From contig NC_045139.1 in NCBI RefSeq assembly GCF_008831285.2, positions 22,674,412 through 22,738,411 on the forward strand: 64,000 nucleotides of DNA, written 5' to 3'. A program made the position numbers and the translations under genes. The notes beneath the pieces are model-generated. The model saw nothing but the letters and a program-made list of their open reading frames with translations. It did no database searches and had not been told where the DNA came from. Of this stretch, positions 34,464-45,285 are shown piece by piece; position 1 is the stretch's first letter; each line of letters starts with the position of its first letter. This DNA is from Nymphaea colorata (lineage: Eukaryota; Streptophyta; Magnoliopsida; Nymphaeales; Nymphaeaceae).

Positions 34464-35525
34464 ATACGGATAAATGTTTAGAACCGACTAAATGCATGCA
34501 ATATATATAGAGAGTGTCCATGATCAAAGGGACACCTTTCAGATACAACCATCTTAAGTAGCTTAGATACAAATCTTCTCAGTCACCATCGCGGCTTATC
34601 CTCATCAAATAGAGTTTGATTTAAGGGAGAAGCCCAATTCTCCATACACGTTTTGGACAAAGACGTCAAGTTTATCCAAAACAACCCTTCCATTCCCAAA
34701 CAAGACAACCCTCCAATGCCCAAACTACTGCACCTAAAGGTAGGTACGGACCTAAGGTAGGGAGATCCTCCCTGTTGTGTTTGGCACGTTGATGGGACTG
34801 GTGATGATCTTTATGAAGCGTCGTCGTCTTCCAAGGAGACCGCAGATGGCTCCGACCTGTAGGAAACGAGGCGAGGTCACGGACCTGCCACGCTCTCCAC
34901 TCACTTGGCACGCTGGTCGCTTCCCTTTGCACGATCTGCCATAGGCAAATTGAGGAAACGACCGCAGTTTCCACCGCCAGTCTTCAAACTCCAACAGGCT
35001 ATCGCCCTTCTTCCCTCACATGCCTGAAACCACGTTGACAATGTACAAAGGCTACCAACTACACCAGATTTTCTTAACACGGTTATCATTTCATGAGCGA
35101 GAAACCCAGACCGTGCTAGCTGCTGATGCGGCATGGAAAACTAGTATTCTTTACTTTATTAACTGTTCTAAAGCACGCATTAACAAAAACGAAAATTGAA
35201 AAATCAGCCGATACGGGCCAATGCATATTGGGGCGTCTTATTTGTCTTTCAACGTTTTCCATGAGCTTATATAACTATACCGATAACAGGCACAATCTTG
35301 AAATCACAATCTTTGGGACGGTCCCAGTCTCAAACCACGCCACTCGAAGATTTTGTTAAGTCAGGCGTCTTCTTGGATTGGCAATGACATGATCCACGCT
35401 ATGTAAAATCATTCACATGATGCATTGGAAAAGAGAAAAGAAAAAGGAAAGGTTGTACAGAAGATGGATTTGAGGGTGAACTACACTTTACACTGAAAAT
35501 ATAGTAAAGGCGACAACGGAGAGCA
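34464..35525. other. Region downstream of the XTH gene, no recognised gene
   Basis: 34670-35130 is richer in GC and open on the minus strand in several overlapping frames, but none resembles a known family and no consistent splice model emerges. It might be a decayed gene or a transposon part. Confidence 0.4.
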
Positions 35526-35531
35526 TTTATT
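35526..35531 (-). terminator. Possible polyadenylation signal of the XTH gene
   Basis: AATAAA on the minus strand, about 205 bp downstream of the stop codon, a normal distance for a plant 3' UTR. Position alone supports it. Confidence 0.4.
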
Positions 35532-35734
35532 GACATCCTAAAAACCACATTCGCTTTACCCAAAAGGCCCCCACCCAATGCCCATTAATCCATAACAATG
35601 CCTATGAATCGATCCGTAGCAAACAGCATCATGTCCCCAACCAACAATCCATACAACACTAGTTAGAAAAGCACTGGGAACCCCGCAGACCAAGATGATA
35701 CATATCCTGCACAGAATCAGAGGACATGAACAAG

Positions 35735-36941
35735 TCAGACATCTCTATCCCTGGCGCACTCTGGTGGCATTGTAGGAATCCGGGCTCTGTCTGCACAGTA
35801 ATTGTAGATTGTGTATTTCTGTCTAACCCAGCGTAGCCTTCTATACTGCAGGCCGTCGAGATCCCGAAACTCTTGCTGGTCCCACCACCTGCGGCCCTGT
35901 GTGGCGCACACCTTCTCGTTCACGGACGCCTCGCAACCATCAATGTGGAAGCTCCTGTAGGATGCCACAAATGGCGCCTTGTTCCAATCTGTTTTCTCCA
36001 GCCCCCCTCTGGTCGCCCAATCATCTGCATTCCAGAGGCTGGAGTATATCTTCATCGGTTGGTTGAAGGGGAACCTCACTCCCAGATCCTTGCTGTTCTT
36101 GAACACCCTGATGGGAACGTCATCTACAAAGAAACTGTTGCAAAGAAACCAAACAAAAGAATTCTTCATTTGCTTTAAGGACAAGAAAGAATGCAAAGTA
36201 GACTACAACAGTTTCAGGAGAATAAGTGCTTGAGAAATGTGAATGGGATGGAACATACACTACTTGGTACATGTTCCAGAGAACAGAGTAGGAATGGTAT
36301 TCTCGTGTGGGATCAAACCAGAGGTAGATCCTCTGTTCTCTGTTTCCCTTGCCACCAGTGAAAACATTGGTCTGCAATATATAAGGTTGATTGCTTCTGT
36401 TGCCAAGGAACTCGAAATCTATCTCGTCGTGCTCCGAGTTTTGAGAAGAGAGCTACATGAGGCACGCAATCACTTATCAGTAAAAGACCAATACCAAGCT
36501 TCAGAAAAGGGGTAAATCGATTATTTCTTGTGAAGACAATAGATGTTTCTCACTCACATAGAAGGCAGTAACTGTTCCTGCCGAATCCCCTGGGACCAAC
36601 TTCATTTGCATACTGAAATGACCAAATAAGTATGAGCCCCTAGACTGGAAACCAGTACCTGCAGTCACAAAGTTAGTAGAAACCAATGAGCAACAATAGG
36701 AATCTTGATATGGCCTTGTGCCCGGTTTGTTTACCTAGCCAGATCTCTTTTTACCTGTGGATTTGTCTAGCACGAGTTGCACCTCAGTGCCTCCATTGAT
36801 ATACTTGATATGCTCTTGAGCCCAGGTTGGCACGTAGTTTTTCTGAAATGGCACATCGATGGGCTTCCTAGGAGCCGCTGCGTTGGTGACAGAAGGCCAC
36901 AAAAAGAAGCCCAAGAACATTACCGTAAGAGCAGACGCCAT
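35735..36941 (-). CDS. XTH: Xyloglucan endotransglucosylase/hydrolase (GH16), four exons, 293 residues
   Basis: The enzyme cuts and rejoins xyloglucan chains in the cell wall. Exons on the minus strand: 36941-36755, 36658-36558, 36452-36259 and 36134-35735, total 882 nt including the stop, all with GT/AG borders and consistent phases. The start ATG at 36941 gives a signal peptide ([13 protein letters not shown]...SVTNA). Exon 3 begins [17 protein letters not shown], the GH16 catalytic motif with both glutamates, followed by NRS, the usual N-glycosylation site. Exon 4 carries [28 protein letters not shown] and the C-terminal XET domain with four cysteines (DGC, VCAT, YNYC, PEC) and [16 protein letters not shown]. 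Length is normal for the family. From memory it is closest to the XTH6/XTH7-like group, which is inference. No frameshift or stop is present, so it is probably functional. An upstream in-frame ATG at 37025 is less likely because it would bury the signal peptide. Confidence 0.95.
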
Positions 36942-37799
36942 TTGTAGCTCCACCGCTAAACCTGGAGGAGAATCAAAAGGTTGCAGGCACAGGAAGTGAG
37001 CTGCAGTGTAGGAAATACACACCAATAAAGAAGCAGAGAAGAAGAAAGGTTGCTAGGTGGCTTTAGTCTCACCTCAGGGATGTTCGATTTCCTAGAGGCT
37101 AGGGTAGGGTAATATTTGGGGGAGAGGAAGAGAGCCTTTTGTAGGCAAACGAAGGGGCTTGGTACTCTCATTATTTCTAAACTTTGTTCCCTTTTTCCTC
37201 GACTGCATAGAAAGATATTTTAATGTGGATACCGAGTGCACATGGGTGCAATTTAAAAAGGCTTTGCCCGGTGGGACTCAGGATTGACGGAGGTCCGCGT
37301 AGGATAAAAGGATGAAGGCATTCTTTTTATCTTTAATCGTTTATTCCATTCAATTTCGTTTTGCAATAATCTAAATTCAAACATTGGTTAGCTCTCCGTC
37401 ACCTGTTAACCAACCAACAAGTTCCTTTCAGAACCCACATCACATGCTAATACTTTCTGATGCACGATTTCGGTGCTTGCCTAACTTTAGGGGTTTTCCT
37501 TACTGGAAGCTCTAGCTATGCCCTCAAATGGTCCTCCCTTTTGTCACGCGGTAGAGCCTTCAATTGTCAACTTCCCTAAACTGATGCTCAGTAAAACTAC
37601 CGAACACTACTACCCACAATATTTAGGTACATAAAAATTCTAACATTCCATTTCTTCCGAGAGAAAGTTATCCTCCTCCTCCACCATGTTCAGGAATCAT
37701 ATGTTACACATGGATGATTTGCCAAATAATTAAAATGAAAAGGGCTTCAATTACTTTTGACTTGAGTTATCATCAGACATACAAGTGTATGAAATTTAC

Positions 37800-37837
<38 letters not shown>

Positions 37838-38912
37838 TCTCATAAAGACTGCCTAATTCATCGTCATGGATAGTTAAGGGGAAAAAACGAAAAAAAGTGA
37901 TGAATATTTTGTTGTTTAGTATTAGTTCATACATTTTTTTCTTATTATTTTTTAATCAAAGGTCCTTATGAATGAGCAGAAAATTGTAAGCTATCATATC
38001 CTCTCTCTCTCTCTCTTTATATATATAGACCTGGAGAGGAAAAGAAATAGGAGAAAAATTAAAAAGACCTATGTTGATTTGAAAAAGAAATAGAGGGAGA
38101 GGGAAAAACTCAATAACTGACCTCATCTCCTCTAGTTTTTCTTGCCCTTTGGAAAGGACATACTCGATAACTGAGGTGAAAATATATTGGATGTACTTGA
38201 TATGCTCATCTGGCAGCTTGATTACAGGGAAGCTGGTGAAGTGGAATCTTCCTTATCCAAGTTGGGGCTGCTTGAGAGTTCAATGCAAAGAAATGAGGAT
38301 CCGCTTTACCAAAGCAGTTCACTCAAAATTACAATATTGACAGGCGACCGCGCCACCATGAACAAGAAGTAAGCGGGAGCGGAGTTGTCTGTTTTGCTCG
38401 TGTGAAGGCAGGAGACATGGCAGCGACTCTCCGGCGAACAAGCAGATGCACATGCACATGCACCTACCGCGCATTATTGATGGCATCGTGAAAAGGTCCT
38501 ACACTTTCCCAACAAGTTATGGACTCGATGTGTGTTCCCAACCTGTCTCTGTCGGACCTAAGTCCAGCATCGACCGATCAGGAATCTGCCCGTATTGGCT
38601 AATTCAAATGGAATCGACAGTAAATTGATTCCATTCAGCGGCCTAGTCAAGAGTGTCACTTAACTAATTTTTTCACATATTATATATATATATATATATA
38701 TTCTAAGAATGAGTTTTTGAATATTTTTAGCCCATACCCAACTTATCCCTGGTCGAATATGTGGCAGGTTGGACAGGCTGCTGTCTACATGGATCATGTG
38801 TAATTGTTAATTTCTAGCTTGGTCATGGTTCCCGTTCCAACAACTTAGTTTCGTTGGCCGAGCAAGGAGCCAGCAGCTGGCTGTACATCAAATCAAATCT
38901 TTTTTCTTCTTC
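36942..38912. other. Upstream region of XTH and spacer
   Basis: The XTH promoter and 5' UTR must lie here. I see no TATA box that I would trust close to the start. TA repeats are present at 37808-37836 and 38680-38701, and a CT run near 38003-38017. A plus frame at 38187-38372 has no clear family. Confidence 0.4.
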
Positions 38913-39222
38913 CATTTTACATGTGAGATGCTATCACATGTCCAGAGACTGCCAGCCACGAGGGCGTAAAACTTCCAAGGCCATTTCCTCACCCATAAGG
39001 AACTTTTTTCTTCCATTTTACTTGTGAGATACTACCACAAGTCCAGAAACTTGACGGCTTGCCAGCCACAGGAGCGTAAAACCTTCAAGGCCATTTTCTC
39101 ACCTCTGATTTCTCCTGGCATACGTCTGTGTTTAGTTTAAGCAATAGTGCTCATGCCACTCTCACCTCTGATTTCTCCTGGCATACGTCTGTGTTTAGTT
39201 TAAGCAATAGTGCTCATGCCAC
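38913..39222. repeat. Two local tandem duplications
   Basis: An imperfect ~100-bp duplication (about 38913-39010 and 39013-39110) shares CCATTTTAC, GTGAGAT, GTCCAGA, GCCAGCCAC and CAAGGCCATTT. It is followed by an exact 63-bp tandem duplication, 39097-39159 and 39160-39222 (unit begins TCTCACCTCTG). The second block stops just 2 bp before the hAT target repeat. Confidence 0.8.
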
Positions 39223-39231
39223 TCCAACCAG

Positions 39232-40022
39232 TAGGGCTGCACAACGAGTTGAGCCAACTCAAGTTCGACTCGATTTTTATACAAGTTAAGCTCAAGCTTA
39301 AATCTAAAGTCCAATATATTAAAGAGCCGAGTTCAAGTTAGTCGAACTCGACTCGACTAAACTCGACTTGCTTGACTTTAACCTCATTTTTTGTTTTGCT
39401 CATTTAGTTTTTCCTCCTTTTTCCCTCTCACCCATGCAGCCTTAATCTCATTTTTTTTTTGTTTTGCGTTTTTTAATTTTCCCTCTATTCACCCACACAG
39501 CCACTTTTCCTTTTAGCTCAATATTGCACCTCACTTTCATCATTACATTTTTTCAATCAATCACTCACTCTTTTCATTTTCCCTTTCGTTTTTCTCTTTC
39601 CTCACCACGCTCGGGGTTCATTTTTCCTCCTATTTGTCTTTTTTCTCACCCACGCCTTTCCTCTTCCCCATGCCTTAATGGGATGCTCATGGCAGGTGGC
39701 AGAATCAAAGACGTCATCACCGAAACCCACCTTCAAGATTTTGGCATGGAGCTACGAGCAGCTAAAAGGAAGACACATGCCTTGAGGGCGAAAGGAAATG
39801 AGAACTTGTCAAAGCAGCAGCTGTCTCACACCATGTACATTACCAAAGATAAACGAGTTTAAATGAGCCGTTTGACTCGAGCTCAAACTCGAACGAGTCA
39901 AGTTTGAGTTGAAGTTGTGAAGCTCGTATCGAGCTTGAGTCAAACTCGAACGGACTAAACATGAGTCGAGTTGAGCTCGAGCCAGCCGAGCTAAAGCTCC
40001 GCTCAGCTCATGGGCAGCCCTA
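39232..40022 (+). mobile_element. Non-autonomous hAT element (791 bp) with perfect 8-bp target duplication
   Basis: It starts TAGGGCTGC and ends GCAGCCCTA, a perfect 9-bp terminal inverted repeat. CCAACCAG flanks it on both sides (39224-39231 and 40023-40030), the 8-bp duplication made by hAT transposases. The two arms are packed with CTCGACTC / GAGTCGAG / GAGCTCGAG words in opposite orientation, as in hAT subterminal regions. A 132-codon frame (39464-39862) has no transposase motif, so the element relied on a transposase from elsewhere. A truncated relative ends at 21449. Confidence 0.9.
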
Positions 40023-40379
40023 CCAACCAGGGACCAATAGCTTACTGCCTACTGACAAGAGTTGATTGGGCTACAACCCACTACATGTTATTCATCCATT
40101 TATACAGCCAAATAAAATTTAACCCGGTAGATCCTTTTCAATAGGTATATGCAGGGGACTGTTATGATTTTGAGGCATAAAATCTGGAACCTAATTTGTG
40201 GGCCATCAACGGCCAAAACTTAAAGCACGATGATTTAACAATCCTGCGCGCCAAAAGCATGGACGTTGATTAAAGTGGTTTGCATGTCGAGGAAAGTGCA
40301 GAGAACACGTTCTCCTGTTCCTTCCGCCAGGGGAAGCACCTGCCTGGGGACCATTTAAAATTGACAACAGCAGAAACCA

Positions 40380-40381
<2 letters not shown>

Positions 40382-40459
<78 letters not shown>
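40382..40459. repeat. TA dinucleotide microsatellite (about 39 repeats)
   Basis: Nearly pure TA run of about 78 bp. It creates an artificial Tyr-Ile frame on the minus strand. Confidence 0.95.
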
Positions 40460-40462
<3 letters not shown>

Positions 40463-43400
40463 GTGTAGATTCTGATTACCAAGAACAGCACAATTTTAGG
40501 CCATGAAAGACGGTGCTGATTATCGAATCAAATAAAAAAATGAACAGAAAAAACTGGCAGCATAGTCGACAGGATAACGTCGCACGCGGCAACTGGCAAC
40601 CTCATTTATGTTTCTGCCAGTTCCCGAATGCTAAATGAATCTTTATCACGTATTTCACATGAAGTCAATTGCCTAAAAGTAACATTTATAGATTACAAGC
40701 GGTAACTGACATACAGCCCCGTCTGAACCTTGAGATTGACAAAGGAGCGGCAATTCAAGTTTTTCGGTTGAATGATCTCACGTACCTCTCATAAATATAA
40801 TGGGAAATCCGTTCATTCATTGAGAATCTGATGACTGAATAGATGAATGACTGATCATGGTTCAGCAATTCATCCCACAAGATTTGCGGAGATCTGCAAC
40901 TTGACTTTTCAAGAGGGGCGGAGCGAAGCTAAGGGTTTGCAGGCAGGGGCATGGCTCCTACTGAAATTTTGAAAAGGAAGAATTTGATCACCGGTTAATG
41001 TTTTCAAAAATTTTATTTCGGTCCCTATAGAAAGCTTGGAGAACATATTACACTGTAAATTTTTCTTGTTCACTCAAAAAACAAATTCTTAGCTCCGCTA
41101 CTGTTCCGTTTCATGTCCAACCATCCGCTGGTCATGAACAGCATCTGAACAACTCATGATGTTTTGCGAATCATATTTGCACAGTCCATTCATCCCCACC
41201 TGCTTGTTCGACTTCCTTATGGCATCGCTGGAATCGAATTTTTTATTCACTTATTTATTCCATTAAAGAATTTCTGAAGCAAATTTATTGGCCTACTAGG
41301 CCAAAAAGAAAACTGTTTATGCATAGGGGAAGTTTGGCAGGGCCAGTTATTCCAAAACATGAACAGAAGCAAGGCCAGCTGTGGAACCCACCCCCCCTCC
41401 CCCCCCCCAAACAAAAAAAAAAGAAAAGAAAAAAGTATTACATACAGCTTGTTACTTTTTAGTGTCTCTTTGGTTCTTAGAAACCTTTGAAATTTGCCTT
41501 TGTTAATCGCGATGTGACCAATGTACCCAAAATAAATGTGACGACTAGCTCTGTTAGTGACCTCCGAAGAGTTCCCCTTTCATATCTTAAGTAGGAATAT
41601 TTGAAGCAAGGCTGCCAAACACCACAAGCTGGAAATTTCAAGAAATCATTAAATCCAGAAATCAATTAAATGTGAGAGATGTTCATTGAGAGAACGTTAA
41701 GTGGTTCAACTCAGATATTTTCAGGTAGAAGCATCTTCGAGCTTTACGTCGCTGAATCGGAGCTCCGGTAAAGCGTCGGACGAACCGCTCTTCAACTTTC
41801 TCTTACAGGTCTATTGCTGTATTGTTCTGCAATAAACGTGTAGTATGCTATATTTGCCAGGAAGACCAGTTGTAAATATGTTGTGAAGGGGTAAAGCTAG
41901 TAAATTATAAGGGGTGTTTGATGCCAACAGGAAAAAATTCCATCCCTTTTTTACCATGGAAAAAGTTCATCAAGTGCTGTGGAAGAGAATATTTTTCCAC
42001 TCAATTCAAGTTGTGTTTGATGGGATCAGAAAATATTTCTGGAAAAAATTTTCAAAAGTTTGATCAACATGAAAAAATCTTCTAGATAAAATTTAAAAGC
42101 ATCCCTAAAAAAAAAGAAAGACCAGTAACACCCAATAATAAAAAATGCAAGTACATTCATGTTTACTATATTCAAAGCAGAAAAAGATGAAAATCATAAA
42201 ATCAAGCCGTGCTAATGCCTAGATATAAACGTAACAAATTTTTAGCTTGATTTTCTAAAGTTCTATGGACAAGCTTGTTTTTCAAAAAATAAAAATTAAA
42301 TCATTTCTTGACCTAAGCTTTCCAGGTGGGAATCTATTTTTTAATTTTATTTTAAACATTTTTTAGATTTATGATATGTCTGGGCTGCTGGTGGCAGCAG
42401 CCGAAGCAGGTTATGTACGTTGTTTCCGTGTATGTAATTTCATGTGACATTTTAAGTATGACAATTGTCAGTCCGTATATGCATATCGTTATGACTAATA
42501 AACCCCTTTAAGCAGCAAAAAAGTGTTTTTTGATTTTTTTGTCTCGGTCATAGTGTTATATCATTATCTTTTAAATGTTTTTATTATTTCATAAACATTA
42601 TATCATAAATATTTTATTATCTCATCAGTCACGTGTCTCAGAACATTAACTCGGAAGCTGAAATCAGCTGATGCACTTGTTGGACACTAATGCCCCTTGG
42701 TTTATGGGCGGAAAGATCGAGTAGCCCATACATGAAGTTGTTGTTGACCAAAAATACCTTTCAGTGCGGAAAAATAATTTATTGAAAAAGAACATGCCCT
42801 AAGGTGGATGGCGAGAATGATGCAAGAAGCCCGTATGTAAAAGAAAGAAAAAAGAAGTTTATCAGTTGGTCGTGAAGCAAAGGCTTCTCCATAATGCTTC
42901 AAACGTTCGCAGCATCAAAGGGAGTTGTCGGTCATAGGCAACGGTCATCATCCTCGTCGGAGTAATTCTTATCATTGGTCGAAGTGCGTCAGTTAGAGCA
43001 ACCGTATGGACGTCTGTTGAAACGAACATAGGCATCTACCAGGTTCGCTTATTCGATAGGAAGTTATCGTTCATAGGATGTGCTTATTGTCCTCATTGAA
43101 GGAAGTTATGTGGTCAGCCTAAGAGAGTCTGTCAGAACAAGCATAAGGACAACTGTTGGATTTATTATCTTCATTGGTGACAAATATAATATGTTGTTTT
43201 CAAGTTGGTTTATCGCTTTCGTTAGTTCATACGTTGTAGAAGAGAAACAAAAGGATGTGAGATAAAGAAACAACACTCCTACGTATACTATAGAAGAAAA
43301 ACAGAAAGAGGTGATAATGAAATAACAACATTTTTTCATATCCTTTTGTTTCTAATCCTAGTTCAATATCCAAATTAAGATATAATTTTTTAAATCTAGA

Positions 43401-43885
43401 TTCAATTAGATCCAAGTTTAAATACAAAAATCTAAAATTCAATTCATGATCTCTAGATCCATTCTAGGTTCACATGATCTATCAAGGTTCAAAGGTGGAT
43501 TTAGGTCAACCTAACTATGATTAGGATTTCAACTTAGTTCCAATGTGGGTGGCCTCAGTGCTGGGTCTTAAGACATCAGATGAACATGATGTGATTCAAT
43601 CCAAGTTTTAGCCACCAATCATGTCTAATCCTAGTGTTTTGGCAAACATGTTTGAAAATTGGTTCAATTTTGGACTTGTGCAATTCAAGACTACGTTTTG
43701 AAAACATGTATCCTTATGAAAATCAATTCAAATCAATTACATGCAGACTAATGTCATAGGCTTGTAGCTGATAACATGCATTGATTCTTACATGGACCCA
43801 ATTCTAAGTGCATAGTTCAAAATTAAATGCATGATGCAAATTTAAAGAAAACTATATGAGTGCACACTAAACATTACAGTACATT
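40460..43885. other. Spacer between the hAT element and Tat element A
   Basis: No gene recognised. A possible short MITE-like element at about 40914-41104 begins AGGGGCGGAGCGAAGCTAAG and ends TTAGCTCCGCTACT (inverted ends, low confidence). A C-rich/A-rich tract lies at 41387-41425. 43350-43885 has GATCTAGATCC-rich sequence resembling the inner part of the C-element LTR in reverse, and may be a piece of another Tat LTR. Confidence 0.35.
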
Positions 43886-44974
43886 TGTTTACACCCCAAA
43901 TTTTCCCAAATTTTTCTAATGGCAATTTAGAAAATTTTCAAGAAAGTTCCTAGACCGGAGTCGACGTTTGCCTAATCCAATTCTAGAGCAAAGTCTAGGA
44001 ACCACTTGCAAAAAATCAACAAATTTAAAAAATGAAGATTTTTGTCAAATTTAGACAATTCCAAGAATAAATTTGAGATCGATGCAAATTAAGAGAGAAA
44101 AATAAGTCTGCATGACTTTCTCTCTAGAAAAAATTTAGGAATGAATCACCTAGAGCGATGATTTCCTTAATTTTCCTATAAACTATTCAACAAAACAATT
44201 CAATAGAATCCTAATCCAGATTAAACTCGGTTCAAACCTGATCAAGTTAATATATTCCCAACTCAAGCGAGTCAAAAGACTCTCTCAACCTCGATGGACA
44301 ATGACAAAGTGCTCGAGACTAGATCAGCCATGATCTAGACCAATCAAATAAAGGGTGGCTCAAGCGAGCAGACTCTATTGAAAAATTTTCCAAATTAACT
44401 AGCTGTTTTTTCAAAATAGTGAAAAACCGAGGAGGATTTTGAAAAATAAATCTTTCTTCATAATCAGCTAAAATTTCTGACAATACAAGATGAAAAGTCC
44501 AAAAAGACTTACCCCTTTCACTAGTTTCAAATTTTAAGAAAACTGAACAAGTGTTTTGAAAAACCAAAAAATGGGACAGCCCATTTTGATGTCCCTCCCC
44601 TAGCTGGTTCTAAGAATGGAACCAAAAAAATTCTGGTTCAGTTGCAAGGGGAACCAGTCATTAAAGATTTTCCTCCTTTCAATTCTTCCTCACTTGAATC
44701 CTAACCAACTGGTCAAGGACCAAATCTCTGTGGCTGATATGAAGAGACAGTCCCAACATTCTTGCTTGATTTTCAAGCTAGGCAAAGAAGACAAGGAAGC
44801 CAACTGATTGGCAAGGGAGAAGGTGCCCCTTGCATGCAGCCCTTGCTTTCTTCCTATGCCAAAATCATGGAGATTGCTCCATGATCTTCCTATGCCAAAA
44901 TCATGGAGATTGCTCCATGATTCCTTGGCTTTCCAAACAATGTGTCTAGCACCATGTCAACATGACTTGGTGCC

Positions 44975-44982
44975 TATATAAA
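44975..44982 (+). promoter_or_regulatory. TATA box of LTR A
   Basis: TATATAAA, conserved in the aligned position of LTR B (54918-54925, minus strand). Transcription should start about 30 bp downstream, just ahead of the MSLSRAL frame at 45034. Confidence 0.6.
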
Positions 44983-45033
44983 CCTCCCCTTGAAAGCAGC
45001 TAAGGACCCTTAGCAATCCCTTGGTAGCCTTGG

Positions 45034-45285
45034 ATGTCTCTCTCAAGAGCTCTCTCTCAAGCTCCCACGCCAACCTCTCAAGTCCTCTCCAAATGTTCTT
45101 GCTCCAGCCAAGAGACTCTTGGCTTCCTAGCAGCAACACCCATCGAGAGGAATGTCAAAGCCTTGGACGTCAAGCTTGCTAGACGCCAACTTGAACTCAA
45201 TCAAGGAGCCATCAGCCAAGCTTCTCAAGCAACTCCCTTTCTCCAGCTGTTCACTCCCACCAAGTCGGCTCCCTCCCTAAGGTGA
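45034..45285 (+). other. LTR-internal open frame downstream of the TATA box (83 codons)
   Basis: It begins MSLSRALSQAPTPTSQVL. The aligned frame in LTR B (54866-54486, minus) begins MSLSRALFQAPTPSSQVL and stays similar for about 38 codons before the two reading frames part. No protein family is recognised. It may be only a transcribed leader that happens to be open. Confidence 0.3.

Noticed and set aside
34672-35134. Overlapping minus-strand frames 100, 80 and 77 codons long
   Set aside because: No recognisable family, no start or splice context, and several frames are open at once owing to base composition.
38187-38372. Short frame with a stretch faintly like the C-terminal tail of a receptor-like kinase
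   Set aside because: The similarity is too short and no kinase motifs occur nearby.
40270-40491. Open frame with a long Tyr-Ile repeat
   Set aside because: It is simply a translation of the TA microsatellite at 40382-40459.
42938-43160. Degenerate repetition of GTCATAGGCAACGGTC-like and GTTATCGTTCATAGG phrases
   Set aside because: Period and unit could not be established by eye. Too weak to list as a tandem repeat.
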